A DNA stretch of 43,919 nt from a virus. Below, in pieces: positions 29,580-38,906 of the stretch. How positions within the stretch are numbered: the first letter of the stretch is position 1; the number at the start of each line of letters is the position of its first letter. The translations under genes and the position numbers were made by a program. The notes beneath the pieces were generated by a model. It was not told the DNA's origin, made no database searches, and saw only the letters and a program-made list of their open reading frames with translations. Location of the stretch: IMG/VR virus record IMGVR_UViG_3300029813_000135, positions 1 to 43,919 of that record; one strand, given 5' to 3'.

Positions 29580-30007
29580 TATGCGTTCTCTATCTTTAGA
29601 AATGGGTCAACAACACAGGTTACCTTTCTATCTCTTTTAATAGGTCTTAATTTTATAAAAGCATTATCTCTAATGGCGTCAACAGCAGTAAGGGTTTTTC
29701 TTCCTCCACCAGAAGCACCGATAGAATATTTACTGTCTATGCAAAATTCCACGTGTGTAATAGGGTTTCCATAGAATACTAAACAACCCTTATATGGTAT
29801 AATTACTTTACAGTCTTCAAAGTATTTAGCCTGACTGCGTGCCGTTGGGGCTGGTTTACCTCGTGGGAAAAAGCCAACCGATTTACCTACTTCACCAGTG
29901 AACCTACTACAATCAAAACCAGAAGGGTCATCTCCTCCCCATTTATACCATTTGCCTATATAACTCCAGGCAACTTGACAAGCATACTCTCTACGAATGT
30001 TTCCCAT
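29579..30007 (-). CDS. NlpC/P60-type endolysin
   Basis: A 142-residue peptidoglycan hydrolase. The catalytic Cys is in 'SGFDCSRF' (about residue 28-35) and the His in 'ITHVEFCID' (about 89-97), the standard order for NlpC/P60 cysteine peptidases that cut stem peptides; 'WYKWGGDDP' leads into the site. The longest frame starts at 30037 inside the promoter -10, so the start is ATG 30007, with AAGGAGG and a 6-base spacer. No signal peptide, so release relies on the holin-like proteins upstream. Confidence 0.9.
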   Translation of the reverse strand: MGNIRREYACQVAWSYIGKWYKWGGDDPSGFDCSRFTGEVGKSVGFFPRGKPAPTARSQAKYFEDCKVIIPYKGCLVFYGNPITHVEFCIDSKYSIGASGGGRKTLTAVDAIRDNAFIKLRPIKRDRKVTCVVDPFLKIENA

Positions 30008-30027
30008 TAGCCACCTCCTTCTAATAT

Positions 30028-30056
30028 AAGATAACATCTTACAATCTTTTTGTCAA
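30028..30056 (-). promoter_or_regulatory. Endolysin promoter
   Basis: Minus strand: TTGACA (30056-30051), 17-base spacer, TATCTT (30033-30028). It lies between the holin-like gene and the endolysin gene, so the endolysin, membrane protein, phosphoesterase and downstream genes can be transcribed separately. The spacer AAAAGATTGTAAGATGT resembles that of the 14423 promoter. Confidence 0.78.
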
Positions 30057-30059
30057 GGG

Positions 30060-30227
30060 TTATTTTAAGATTTTCTGTTTAACTATTTCCATACCTGCAT
30101 ACGCAGTAGAAATTCCCGCCAATGTAGGGACTGCAATTCCACCGTCCACTTTGCCTGTCATCCACCCGATGAATATAAATCCCATTGCAAGTAAAATCAC
30201 CGAATACTTACGATAGCCTATTAACAT
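30060..30227 (-). CDS. Putative holin
   Basis: A 55-residue protein, MLIGYRKYSVILLAMGFIFI..., with two membrane helices at about residues 8-24 and 30-46. 'RKYSVILLAMGFIFIGWMTGKVDGG' then 'AGISTAYAGMEIVKQK' matches a common phage holin-like pattern (R-K-[FY] ... L.G..dG......l.gi..aY...Nv.QK). Directly upstream of the endolysin. AAGGAGG with a 9-base spacer. Confidence 0.75.
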   Translation of the reverse strand: MLIGYRKYSVILLAMGFIFIGWMTGKVDGGIAVPTLAGISTAYAGMEIVKQKILK

Positions 30228-30424
30228 AATATTTCACCTCCTTCTCCTTTTGTTATTCTTATCTTCATTCTATACTTAAATGACATAGAGTGAATTAATC
30301 TTACAATATCTTCATATATTAAAATATATTCTTTGTCTCCCTTCTTCTTTGAAACCCAATAATCTCTGGTTAAAGTTTCCAATACAGATAAATCTGTCTC
30401 AAAACCACTGGCCTGTTCTTCCAT
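30221..30424 (-). CDS. Small late protein in the lysis region
   Basis: A 67-residue charged protein (ATG overlapping the previous TAA). Helical 'TDLSVLETLTRDYWVSKKKGDKEYILIYEDIVRLIHSM', then a basic strand. No membrane segment. Overlaps the holin-like gene by a few bases. Function not recognised. Confidence 0.68.
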   Translation of the reverse strand: MEEQASGFETDLSVLETLTRDYWVSKKKGDKEYILIYEDIVRLIHSMSFKYRMKIRITKGEGGEILC

Positions 30425-30654
30425 TATTTCTGTCCACCGTTCATTCTTTTTATTTCCCCTACCAATTTATACACTACTTGATTCAAACTTTTTAAGTCGG
30501 TTCGTATCTCCTTTTTGAAATCCCCTATACAGTCCTCAATTTTATCTTGTTCTATTTTAAGATGGTTGACCTTTACCCATTGTTTAGTTATGGTTGCAAC
30601 GATTGTAATAAAGGCAAAACCTAATCCGTATATGACTCGTATATCGTTTAACAA
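30424..30654 (-). CDS. XhlA/holin-like membrane coiled-coil protein, TTG start
   Basis: A 76-residue protein with an N-terminal membrane helix (VIYGLGFAFITIVATIT, residues 7-23) and a charged coiled-coil tail (KIEQDKIEDCIGDFKKEIRTD...). Such single-helix proteins with amphipathic tails assist phage lysis. TTG behind GGAGG with a 4-base spacer decides the start. Confidence 0.72.
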   Translation of the reverse strand: MLNDIRVIYGLGFAFITIVATITKQWVKVNHLKIEQDKIEDCIGDFKKEIRTDLKSLNQVVYKLVGEIKRMNGGQK

Positions 30655-30663
30655 ACTACCTCC

Positions 30664-32019
30664 TTAATCATCAAAAACTACTTCTACAAAACAAATAAAA
30701 TCATCCAATGTGAAAGTCCCACTAACTTTATCATATTTCAGTGATATTACATTACCAGCAACAAAAGTATCTATTCCTCTTGCTTGAGTATCGTAAGCCT
30801 TAATTATTCCAGTTCCCGTTACTGACGCTACTTTACTAAATACATTTACTCCATTTTTATAAACTTCTATTTCTGCAGTTCCTATTGCCGAATAATTTGT
30901 GCAATTTACTAACATACTAACTCCAACAATTGAACCTGCACGAGGCATTACATATCCTATGGTTGCCGACATTGTAACACCATTATAAACTCGCATCCAC
31001 GCATCGTCGGAACGTGCCGTATTTTCGCCAGCCCCAAAGTTTTGTCGAGAACCTTTAATTTCTCCCGTTACCAATAAATTACCATCATTAACATTAACAT
31101 TGGCATCATCTATATCTACAACGGCCTTGGCAACGTTTCCTGTTATTGTTATTCTGGGTATTACTGTGCTACTACCATCCCAAGTCCTAAATACAGTGCT
31201 GCCCTTTTTATACATTGCAAACTCTCTGTCCCCAGTGCCCGAAAAATTAAACGAAAACAGTGTGCCATCTGGAACACTGGTAGGCGATTCAAAATTCATA
31301 TCGTATGTAGCAATTTGCATATTAAAAATATTCTCAGCACTACTATTAAACCACGCCGTATTACCTTTTACGTTCAATGCTTTAGGTAAATTAGAACTCA
31401 GAATACCCACTTTCGCATTTATTGTCATATTGGCCGCATTAACATCCACATCCAGAGTGCCTGGAGGGTTAGTGATTATTGCACCATTATTCATTCGTAT
31501 CTTCTCAGGGAGAAGGGTGTCTATATAGGCTCGTTTACCCCTATCACTAATAGAACCGTAATCTATATAGTAATCACTGTGTAAAGTGTTCGTATCTATT
31601 GCAAAGATTCCTCCTCCCGATTGGTCTTTAATAATAAAATCATTGGGAGGGTCAAACACCCAATATAAACGAGATGTATTTGAACCTATTTTAGGAAACT
31701 CAAAAGTAATTGTATCACCACGAGGAGTTACTATATTCCACAGGTAAGCATCAATGTCTGTGGTAACAAACATACGGTGAGTTCCTGTCAATTGTATTGT
31801 ATCCAATTTTGCACGGGGACATTCAAGGGAATCGGTGAAATTTGCATAAGGAGATTCGACATATCCCGCTTTAACAAATGTAGTATCATTTGTAGTAGTG
31901 TCAATCATTCTGAGAAAATATGGCATATAAAATTCTAATATAGCCTCGTGCCTTGGGGTATATGCTGTTACAGTTAAAGCTATTATACTTATTGATACCA
32001 TTAAGATGAAACGTTTCAT
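30664..32019 (-). CDS. Fibre-like protein with signal peptide
   Basis: A 451-residue protein. Residues 1-19 (MKRFILMVSISIIALTVTA) form a clear Sec signal peptide, unusual for a virion protein. The body is beta-rich with Asp/Thr/Asn repeats and 'DVDVNAANMTINAKV' and 'VDIDDANVNVNDGNLLVTGEI' segments like beta-helical shafts of tail fibres, then a C-terminal beta-sandwich-like domain (from about 330). It is either a receptor-binding fibre or a secreted/outer-surface protein. Gene order (after internal virion proteins, before lysis genes) suits a fibre. Coupled by TAATG. Confidence 0.75.
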   Translation of the reverse strand: MKRFILMVSISIIALTVTAYTPRHEAILEFYMPYFLRMIDTTTNDTTFVKAGYVESPYANFTDSLECPRAKLDTIQLTGTHRMFVTTDIDAYLWNIVTPRGDTITFEFPKIGSNTSRLYWVFDPPNDFIIKDQSGGGIFAIDTNTLHSDYYIDYGSISDRGKRAYIDTLLPEKIRMNNGAIITNPPGTLDVDVNAANMTINAKVGILSSNLPKALNVKGNTAWFNSSAENIFNMQIATYDMNFESPTSVPDGTLFSFNFSGTGDREFAMYKKGSTVFRTWDGSSTVIPRITITGNVAKAVVDIDDANVNVNDGNLLVTGEIKGSRQNFGAGENTARSDDAWMRVYNGVTMSATIGYVMPRAGSIVGVSMLVNCTNYSAIGTAEIEVYKNGVNVFSKVASVTGTGIIKAYDTQARGIDTFVAGNVISLKYDKVSGTFTLDDFICFVEVVFDD

Positions 32020-32432
32020 TAGCCCTCCTTAATTATAAAGGTTATTTTGAAAGTATCAGGCACTGGTTCTCCATATACACCCATATCAACGGTAAACCCT
32101 GTATCTGTATATGATAATATATAAAAATCTCTTCTATAGTTGATTGGTTGTAACCCAACAATAAAAGCATTTTCAATAGTCGCTGGCACTTTATTCCCGT
32201 AAACATCAGTTAAAAAACTATATTTAATAAACAGCGGGAAAGAATCACCATTAGATAACGTATGAATCACCCGATATTCTTTTGTGCGGTCTGCAGATGA
32301 GGTATAGTTAATGCTCTGAGTATTAAGTATTTTAGTAATAATAGTATTGGGTATTTGTAAGGTATAGTCTTCTAAACCCCTTCTTACCTTAATTACTTTA
32401 TCTCTCTTATCCAAATACAATACATCATCCAT
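32019..32432 (-). CDS. Small virion-module protein
   Basis: A 137-residue beta-rich protein between the giant internal protein and the fibre-like gene (AGGAGAGG before ATG). 'DVYGNKVPATIENAFIVGLQPI' and 'GVYGEPVPDTFKITFIIK' look like repeated beta units. Possibly a tail or fibre-attachment protein. Function not recognised. Confidence 0.72.
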   Translation of the reverse strand: MDDVLYLDKRDKVIKVRRGLEDYTLQIPNTIITKILNTQSINYTSSADRTKEYRVIHTLSNGDSFPLFIKYSFLTDVYGNKVPATIENAFIVGLQPINYRRDFYILSYTDTGFTVDMGVYGEPVPDTFKITFIIKEG

Positions 32433-32433
32433 C

Positions 32434-35400
32434 TTAATCCTCTCCTATATATGCACCATCAAATTGCCTATTAATCTTTCTCATTCCCCATTTTTCACCA
32501 ATACCCTGAGCAGCCTCATATTCCCCCTGCTTTAACAATCTAAGCATTTCTTTACGAGCAGTATACATATTACTAATACCAAAGTAATCACTCCAGGCAC
32601 GCAGAGGTTTACCACCATAATAAAATAATCCAGTCTTATCATCAACATAAGGCATTTCACGGTTCATATCTCTTATAAGTTTCATAAAATCTGTTACACC
32701 GTAGTAGCACGGGATTCCAACCATTGCACTCATTTTCAAATCTTTTAACGCAGCCTGTTCCCATTCCTCTACACCGTATTGTTTAGCCTTAATTAACTCT
32801 ATTGCATTAAAAAGCGTTTGAGGGATTGGGCCATAAGGACGCATAGGAAGTATTCCCTGTAATATCCAGGGTTTTATGTTCATCCCAAAATACTTTTGAA
32901 ATAACGCTATTAACAAAACACCCTTTGCTATATGTCTGGCAAAACCCATAAAATCTTGCTTAAACAGTGATGGAATATAAGTGCCTAAATACCAGGTAGG
33001 CCAAGTCATAAATTGTCCCATTACCTTTCCTTTAGTAGAAGCCCAAATAGAGGGTGTTCCTAATTTGCCATATTCCCAGTTAGAATTAGCCTGTTGGATA
33101 AATCCATATTCATCCTTTACTCGTTCTACCAGGGTGTTCATTCTTTCGTAATCCCCTCTTCGTCTCGCACCTTCCGCCTCCATTGCTATATCCATCCAGT
33201 GGTCTTTGAGATATGGGTCTTGCTTACTACCAACTTTTCTAACTCCCCAAAGGATACCGCCTTTCTTACCCAAATGTAAACCTCTATTGATATAATGGGT
33301 CATTTGCATCCTTGCCCCTTCATAGGTAGGAACACGGTTTACGTAATGGTCAACTGCTGTGAACATAAATAAACTTTTTTGTAACAATCTTGTTAAATGA
33401 GTATCGAAATCTTGATTGAGAACGGGAACACCGATAGTTCTTAAAATACCTTGTTCCCAGGCCTTTTCCCTAACGGCAGGATTAAACCAAGTGCCGTATA
33501 AACCTCTCATCCACCAATAGATAGTCATCCCAGGAGGCACATTCATTGGACCTTGCAATGCGTTCTTAACTGCTGCGGATGCTTTAAGACCTAAACCCCC
33601 TGCATAGATAAAGGAAAATATTGTATTGACTAATCTGCGAGCATCGGCTTGTTCTGTCTTAACACCAGGAATTTTATCAACCCAATTTTGAATTAAATTA
33701 AGCACTTGTTTATCATTGGATGTAGGTTCTCCTCTCATTCTAACTATCCAATCTTGCCAAATCATTTTACTGTTATCGGACAATCTGTGCATTTCCTTGC
33801 CAACCATTTTAGGTGCTTCCACTGCTTCGGCAAAAAGTTTTAATGGCACGGCCAAATGTTGAGCTCTTAATCCTCTATTCAAATACAAATCCATTCCAGC
33901 CCAACCCGAATATGGCTGCTCAATCCATTCATCTAACGTCCATTTTCTATCTCTAACCTCCCGCATTGTATCGTTAAAATTCTTAATCTTTCGGTTAAAC
34001 GCTGTAAAGTTAGGAGATTCAGCCACTGTAAATATGTAAGGCATATAATCTTTTATAGTAAGACTTTCACTTATCCCCAGCGTTTTCCGTAATCCTTCCT
34101 TTAATGTCCAGGTGTTGTTGCCCCAATAAGGAGAACTCATATCAGAAGGAATATAAGCCCTCATTTCTGTAAGGGTTTCGCTTAACGCCTTCTCTCCTGC
34201 GGCTGAGGCCAAATGGCCATAACCTTTTTCCTTTAATAAACCCATTAAATCTTTACCAGTATGTCCCATAAACATACTATACGTAAACACTCTAAAGGCA
34301 GTATCCTTAAATATACCACTTACCAACCCACGAGGTAATCTCTTTCGCATAATACTTACTAAATCGTGTATTGCTTCTTGTTTAAGATGAGTGTATTCGT
34401 TTTGTCCTAACCGAACTCCCTCATAATATTCAAACAATCCATCGTGTATCGCTTGTTGTGGTTTACCTCTTATTGCATCAAATAAATTATCACTATATTC
34501 ATCAACGGACCGTGCTTTGTTCACGTAACCTGCTATCCTTGATTGAGCAGCCCTGCTGGAAATAGTCTCTAAATTGGTAATTTCGTCTATCATAGCCCCT
34601 GTTTCATAACTAAATAAATCCTCTGGTTTCAACGCACATCCCAATTGAGCCTCAGTCCACTTGGCTATAATATTCATAAATTTATCTACTTCTGTTTTTC
34701 CCTCTCCTACTAATCCACCTAACATTATAGCCCCGTCTGGCAATGTAATACGCTGTGTGCCAGCATCCTTTAATAAAACCGTTAACCTATCTAACTCTTC
34801 TCCTGTAGCAGGTTTTATCTCCATCTCATACATTGACTTAAAGGCTTCCAGTGTCTGCTTGGTGGCAAAATCTAAATCGTTGACAGATTCCAATTTTTCT
34901 AAATTAAATGTCGTTTCCGTAGGGTCGTTATACATAGTCATAATATTCTCTTTAGAAAAGACATCCTTGTAGCGAGCCATATAAGCCAAATACATTTTGC
35001 GTAATGTGGGTGTAGTTTTAATATTCCGCCAGGTTTTTTTACCTACCTGAGTATCTCTTACATATTCGGGTGTCTCGGTTTTCATTGCTTTCTTATCCAT
35101 ATTGTCAAATACTTTCCTGTAATCCATATAATTCAAATCTTCCATTTTACGATTACCTTGCTTGGCATAGGCTTCTGCATCTTTTAGAATACCCCTCTTT
35201 GCATAATGGTCAAGACGTGGTTCGCTTAAAGAAGGAAAACGTGCACGCAATAATCTTTTCTTGGCATCAAAGGCATCTTTAGTAGCAGCCTCAATGTGTC
35301 CCCTGTATCCTAAAATATCTCCCATACTTGACATTCCAAAAATAACAGGCAATAAATTTTCAGCGGGAACTTCGGTCATCTCCCATAAAAATGCTTCAAG

Positions 35401-36552
35401 GAAATCGTTTCCACCTAAACCCCCTTGCTGTTCGTAGACTCCCCTCACTCCTTGTAATGCAGCCACAATAGATTGTTCAACCTCTTCCCCAACCTTTGTA
35501 AGGGGTGGAGGTATATGATGTTGTAAAGCCCAATATTTCGCAATACCACCAATCATTGTTCCTAATTCAGCACTTCGCATTACATCCTGAATATCCTCTG
35601 CATAAAAAGGTTCTTGGGTTTTCGATTTATCTATTGTTTTTTGTAAAGCAGTCATTGAAGCATAAGACATTCCAAATTCTAAACCACCTGTTGCAGAATA
35701 CATAAAACTTTGCCCTGCCTTCATTAAAGGAGTAACAACTTTAGCCTTTGTTAAAGAGTGGTCAGCCCAACGTCCAAGTGCATTAGAAAGAGGTCTCATT
35801 TTAGGCCCTAATATTTTTTGCATTGACATTAATTGTATTATTAAAGAGGTTAAAGCCCCAAGGTTGGCTATTGCTCTTAACCCAGGTTGTCTGTTTATTT
35901 TGGTTACTCCTGCACCAGAAAAACTAATAAAATCTTTTACTATAGGTGTAGCAGTAACAACACCCCACAGTAAAGCGTTTTCTGTCCCCGTATCCGCAGC
36001 GGTTAAGTTAATAGTCTTGTGGTGTGCTATAGTTCCTTGCCTGTAAAGGTCTCGACTTATCGCTCCACCTTCATCGTAAACAACATCGGTTGGTAGAGTT
36101 TCAAATGGAGCTGTAAACATACGGTATAAAAAAGACAAGGCCTCGTCTCTCCCTTGCTCAAATATATCCCTTACATCTTCTCCCACTCCTCCCACTTGCA
36201 TAAAATGTTTACGTTGTATTTCTTTCGCCACCTCAGGAGATAACTTAGCAATATAATCATAAGCCCCTTTTCCAGTTAATTTGGGAAGGTGTTTTGCCTT
36301 CTCTTCGTAATCGGGAACACCTATCGCTTTTAAGGCAGTAGAAAAAATCTCTTCTAAAGGTTGTCCCTCCTGGTAATAAAATTTATCCTCCATAAAAGGA
36401 GTCCAGGTAGGTTTTGCCATAGCATAAGAAGTTATTTCCTCTAATTGCCCTGGCGTTTCTAAAAACGTTTTGGCAGCACGAACAGAACCTGCACGCAATC
36501 TCTGTCCTAATAAATCACCAGTTAATCTTAACCCTTTCAGAAATTCCTGCAT
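32434..36552 (-). CDS. Giant internal virion (DNA-ejection) protein
   Basis: A 1,372-residue protein; ATG 36552 (AAGGAGA upstream, TAATG overlap) is preferred over 36582. Mostly helical with several hydrophobic stretches in the C-terminal third (GVLLIALFQKYFGMNIKPW, etc.) that could cross a membrane. Size, position after two other internal proteins and before the fibre match T7 gp16-type ejection proteins, which form a channel for DNA. No lysozyme or transglycosylase motif was seen. Assignment by context and composition. Confidence 0.75.
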   Translation of the reverse strand: MQEFLKGLRLTGDLLGQRLRAGSVRAAKTFLETPGQLEEITSYAMAKPTWTPFMEDKFYYQEGQPLEEIFSTALKAIGVPDYEEKAKHLPKLTGKGAYDYIAKLSPEVAKEIQRKHFMQVGGVGEDVRDIFEQGRDEALSFLYRMFTAPFETLPTDVVYDEGGAISRDLYRQGTIAHHKTINLTAADTGTENALLWGVVTATPIVKDFISFSGAGVTKINRQPGLRAIANLGALTSLIIQLMSMQKILGPKMRPLSNALGRWADHSLTKAKVVTPLMKAGQSFMYSATGGLEFGMSYASMTALQKTIDKSKTQEPFYAEDIQDVMRSAELGTMIGGIAKYWALQHHIPPPLTKVGEEVEQSIVAALQGVRGVYEQQGGLGGNDFLEAFLWEMTEVPAENLLPVIFGMSSMGDILGYRGHIEAATKDAFDAKKRLLRARFPSLSEPRLDHYAKRGILKDAEAYAKQGNRKMEDLNYMDYRKVFDNMDKKAMKTETPEYVRDTQVGKKTWRNIKTTPTLRKMYLAYMARYKDVFSKENIMTMYNDPTETTFNLEKLESVNDLDFATKQTLEAFKSMYEMEIKPATGEELDRLTVLLKDAGTQRITLPDGAIMLGGLVGEGKTEVDKFMNIIAKWTEAQLGCALKPEDLFSYETGAMIDEITNLETISSRAAQSRIAGYVNKARSVDEYSDNLFDAIRGKPQQAIHDGLFEYYEGVRLGQNEYTHLKQEAIHDLVSIMRKRLPRGLVSGIFKDTAFRVFTYSMFMGHTGKDLMGLLKEKGYGHLASAAGEKALSETLTEMRAYIPSDMSSPYWGNNTWTLKEGLRKTLGISESLTIKDYMPYIFTVAESPNFTAFNRKIKNFNDTMREVRDRKWTLDEWIEQPYSGWAGMDLYLNRGLRAQHLAVPLKLFAEAVEAPKMVGKEMHRLSDNSKMIWQDWIVRMRGEPTSNDKQVLNLIQNWVDKIPGVKTEQADARRLVNTIFSFIYAGGLGLKASAAVKNALQGPMNVPPGMTIYWWMRGLYGTWFNPAVREKAWEQGILRTIGVPVLNQDFDTHLTRLLQKSLFMFTAVDHYVNRVPTYEGARMQMTHYINRGLHLGKKGGILWGVRKVGSKQDPYLKDHWMDIAMEAEGARRRGDYERMNTLVERVKDEYGFIQQANSNWEYGKLGTPSIWASTKGKVMGQFMTWPTWYLGTYIPSLFKQDFMGFARHIAKGVLLIALFQKYFGMNIKPWILQGILPMRPYGPIPQTLFNAIELIKAKQYGVEEWEQAALKDLKMSAMVGIPCYYGVTDFMKLIRDMNREMPYVDDKTGLFYYGGKPLRAWSDYFGISNMYTARKEMLRLLKQGEYEAAQGIGEKWGMRKINRQFDGAYIGED

Positions 36553-38204
36553 TATTCTCCTTCTGTGGTTATGGTAGCCCAACCAATTATAGGTTTCTCT
36601 TCAAAAGAATAAACACCAAAACCTTGCAAAATCTTAAACATTTCTCTGGTTATAAAATCCCTAATATCCTCTTGCGAGGAACTACCAACATCTATATTTT
36701 GGATATGCTTCTGTAAGTCATCTCCTAATTCTCTCGCTACCTTTATACCTGCATCGCCACCAGCCACAGTAGACACAGCAATATCAGATAATGTTCCTTT
36801 TATATATGACATCTCTTGTTGATATAATGGGTCTTTATATCCACTGTAAATAGACTTCTGTAAAACATTAGGGATACCCCTATCAGACATCATATCCAAC
36901 ATTATCTGTGCAGACCTCTCGTAAAAATTCATTAAAGCATCTTGCTCGGCGGTTGCCCTGGCATCCATTCGCTGTAAAATATTACTCAAAGAAGTTCTAC
37001 CAGTTCGCCCTATATCGGAAGTTAAGTGTCCAGTTAATTGTCTCATTATTTGTTCTTGTGCTCCTTCTGGAGCATACATCTGCGTAAAGTTCCTGGCTAC
37101 TGTATAGGCTTCCCTTGCAGGTGTCATCTGTCGGGAGTAAGACTCTAAAAATTGAGAGGCTTGAGGATTAACAACAGGTGTAACAGTCATTGTCCAACCA
37201 TTAGCAGCAAGTATTGACGAAACTGTGCTGGGAAGTTCTCCCATTTCCGAGGCAGTCGGATGTGTTTTTGCTCTGGCGAATGACATTGCAGCCTTGTTCA
37301 AATCTCCCATTGAAGCTAAAAGTTGCAGTGTAACTAACTGTAATCCAGTTCTTTGCTCTGAGGGAGTCTTTATAATTTCATCCAGCATTGATTGTAAAAA
37401 CCCTTCCGTTAAATGTCCTAATAAGTCCTGGCTACCCAATTTAGCATTAGGCGTAGATAAATCTAAAATAGCAGAATTGTCAATATAAAGGTTTTCATAT
37501 TCCCCGCTGGTAGAAGTAAAAGACGAAATTCTTTCCTGAGCCTCTGGAGACATTTCAATATCTAAATATTTCGACACCCTATCCCTATAAGAGGTAAAGG
37601 CAGGCCACAAATATCGCAATGCCAAAGAAGCATAACCTAATGCTCTTCTGGGAAGTCCAGTTCTTTTTAATGCTTGTCTTGATGTCCAAATATTTTGATT
37701 TGCCCTTTTTCCATCTGTAGCATCTTCTCGTGGCAAATTATTCCATTTGTTTACCATATCATTATTAGCAGCCAATGATTCATCTGTTCCAATATGTAAA
37801 TTGTCGTTAAATATAGCCAAATCCTTCTCAATTGTAGGGTCTAAATCTTGAGGCATTACTTTCAACGCTTCCGTCCTACGAGATTCCATTTCATCCCTGC
37901 GACCCGATTGATATCCCATAAAAGCCAACAATTTATCTGGAGTCATCCCAGTCGTTTTTTGCTTCATACCTGCTATTTTTAATTGTGTTTGCATACCAAA
38001 CATAGACAGTAAACCCTGCATCAAAGCAGTTGATTCAGCCCGTTGCTCTCTTGCTTGGAACTGTTCCGCTTGTGTTTTCATTGCTTCTGCCATTCTCCGT
38101 GCTTCGGCAGTTGTGGCAGCAGTTTGCGTGGTCAATTGTTGCATCTGCATATATCGAGTAATGTCTTCTCCCATAGCCCGTCTAATTATTTCACTTGTTC
38201 CCAT
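36552..38204 (-). CDS. Internal virion protein (gp15-like position)
   Basis: A 550-residue, strongly helical, Gln/Ala/Met-rich protein (e.g. TRYMQMQQLTTQTAATTAEA near the N-terminus). It lies between a smaller Ala/Gln-rich and a giant helical protein, an order like T7 gp14-gp15-gp16. ATG with GGAG and a 7-base spacer. Enzyme motifs are absent. Probably ejected with the DNA. Confidence 0.78.
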   Translation of the reverse strand: MGTSEIIRRAMGEDITRYMQMQQLTTQTAATTAEARRMAEAMKTQAEQFQAREQRAESTALMQGLLSMFGMQTQLKIAGMKQKTTGMTPDKLLAFMGYQSGRRDEMESRRTEALKVMPQDLDPTIEKDLAIFNDNLHIGTDESLAANNDMVNKWNNLPREDATDGKRANQNIWTSRQALKRTGLPRRALGYASLALRYLWPAFTSYRDRVSKYLDIEMSPEAQERISSFTSTSGEYENLYIDNSAILDLSTPNAKLGSQDLLGHLTEGFLQSMLDEIIKTPSEQRTGLQLVTLQLLASMGDLNKAAMSFARAKTHPTASEMGELPSTVSSILAANGWTMTVTPVVNPQASQFLESYSRQMTPAREAYTVARNFTQMYAPEGAQEQIMRQLTGHLTSDIGRTGRTSLSNILQRMDARATAEQDALMNFYERSAQIMLDMMSDRGIPNVLQKSIYSGYKDPLYQQEMSYIKGTLSDIAVSTVAGGDAGIKVARELGDDLQKHIQNIDVGSSSQEDIRDFITREMFKILQGFGVYSFEEKPIIGWATITTEGE

Positions 38205-38205
38205 T

Positions 38206-38895
38206 TTAATACTCCATCATTTTAACTGGTGTAGGTTCTGCCGTTTGAAAAATTGAAGCACCACCTAACATTAACTTTGACAAATTGCGTAACTCTAAAT
38301 CCCATCGTTCATCGTGAGTTTCTGCCGCAAGCATCTTCGCCATTAGAAAACGATTATATAAGTCTGTTTGACCCGTGGCAGGAACAGTTGGTTTCATACC
38401 TTCTAAGAATCCTTCCATCCTTTCCGTTGCTTTCACTTGTTCACCTTGTTGGTATTTCATCATTGGATATGCCGCAAGAGCACCCGCTGCTCCACCTATT
38501 AGTTCACGTATCCCCTGTCGTCTCGAAACACCAGCCTGATATGCAACTTGTGCTTGCTGTTGCTGCCAAGCCCGTTGTGCTGCAACCTGTTGTATTTCAT
38601 ATTTACTTAACTCTCTACCAAAAATCTCCATTCTTTTTTGCTCCAACTGGGAAACGCCCTCAAGATACGCACCACCTAACGCAGTCCCTGAACGCATTGC
38701 TTCCCTTCTTAAAATTGCCTGAGACTCTCCTACTTCACCAGCCAATGTTTCTCGAAGAGAGGCAGCATATCTTGCTTTTTCAGCAGCAAACGGTAAATCA
38801 CGCAGTTCTTCTTGTCCACCAAAAAGTTCTCCTATGATACCACCTCCCAATTGTATTCCAGCCGAAAGCAATGTGCTACTTAATAATGGTTCTAT
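38206..38895 (-). CDS. Internal virion protein (gp14-like position), likely ATA start
   Basis: About 229 residues. Gly-rich hydrophobic N-terminus (SAGIQLGGGIIGELFGG), long Gln/Ala-rich helix (SKYEIQQVAAQRAWQQQQAQVAYQ) and a second hydrophobic stretch (ELIGGAAGALAAYPMM); this plan is typical of small internal or ejection proteins such as T7 gp14. The canonical TTG at 38871 has no SD. AAGGGAGG-TTACA-ATA at 38895 has ideal spacing and the same frame (adds 8 residues), so ATA is proposed as start. Confidence 0.8.
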   Translation of the reverse strand: MEPLLSSTLLSAGIQLGGGIIGELFGGQEELRDLPFAAEKARYAASLRETLAGEVGESQAILRREAMRSGTALGGAYLEGVSQLEQKRMEIFGRELSKYEIQQVAAQRAWQQQQAQVAYQAGVSRRQGIRELIGGAAGALAAYPMMKYQQGEQVKATERMEGFLEGMKPTVPATGQTDLYNRFLMAKMLAAETHDERWDLELRNLSKLMLGGASIFQTAEPTPVKMMEY

Positions 38896-38906
38896 TGTAA
38901 CCTCCC

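Noticed and set aside
30008-30037. Endolysin start at 30037
   Set aside because: It would start inside the promoter -10 region and has no SD; ATG 30007 has AAGGAGG.
31100-31528. 142-codon open frame on the plus strand
   Set aside because: Antisense shadow of the fibre-like gene; no SD or operon context.
38253-38837. 194-codon open frame on the plus strand
   Set aside because: Lies wholly antisense to the internal virion protein gene, without SD, and follows from the Gln/Ala-rich codon pattern of that gene.
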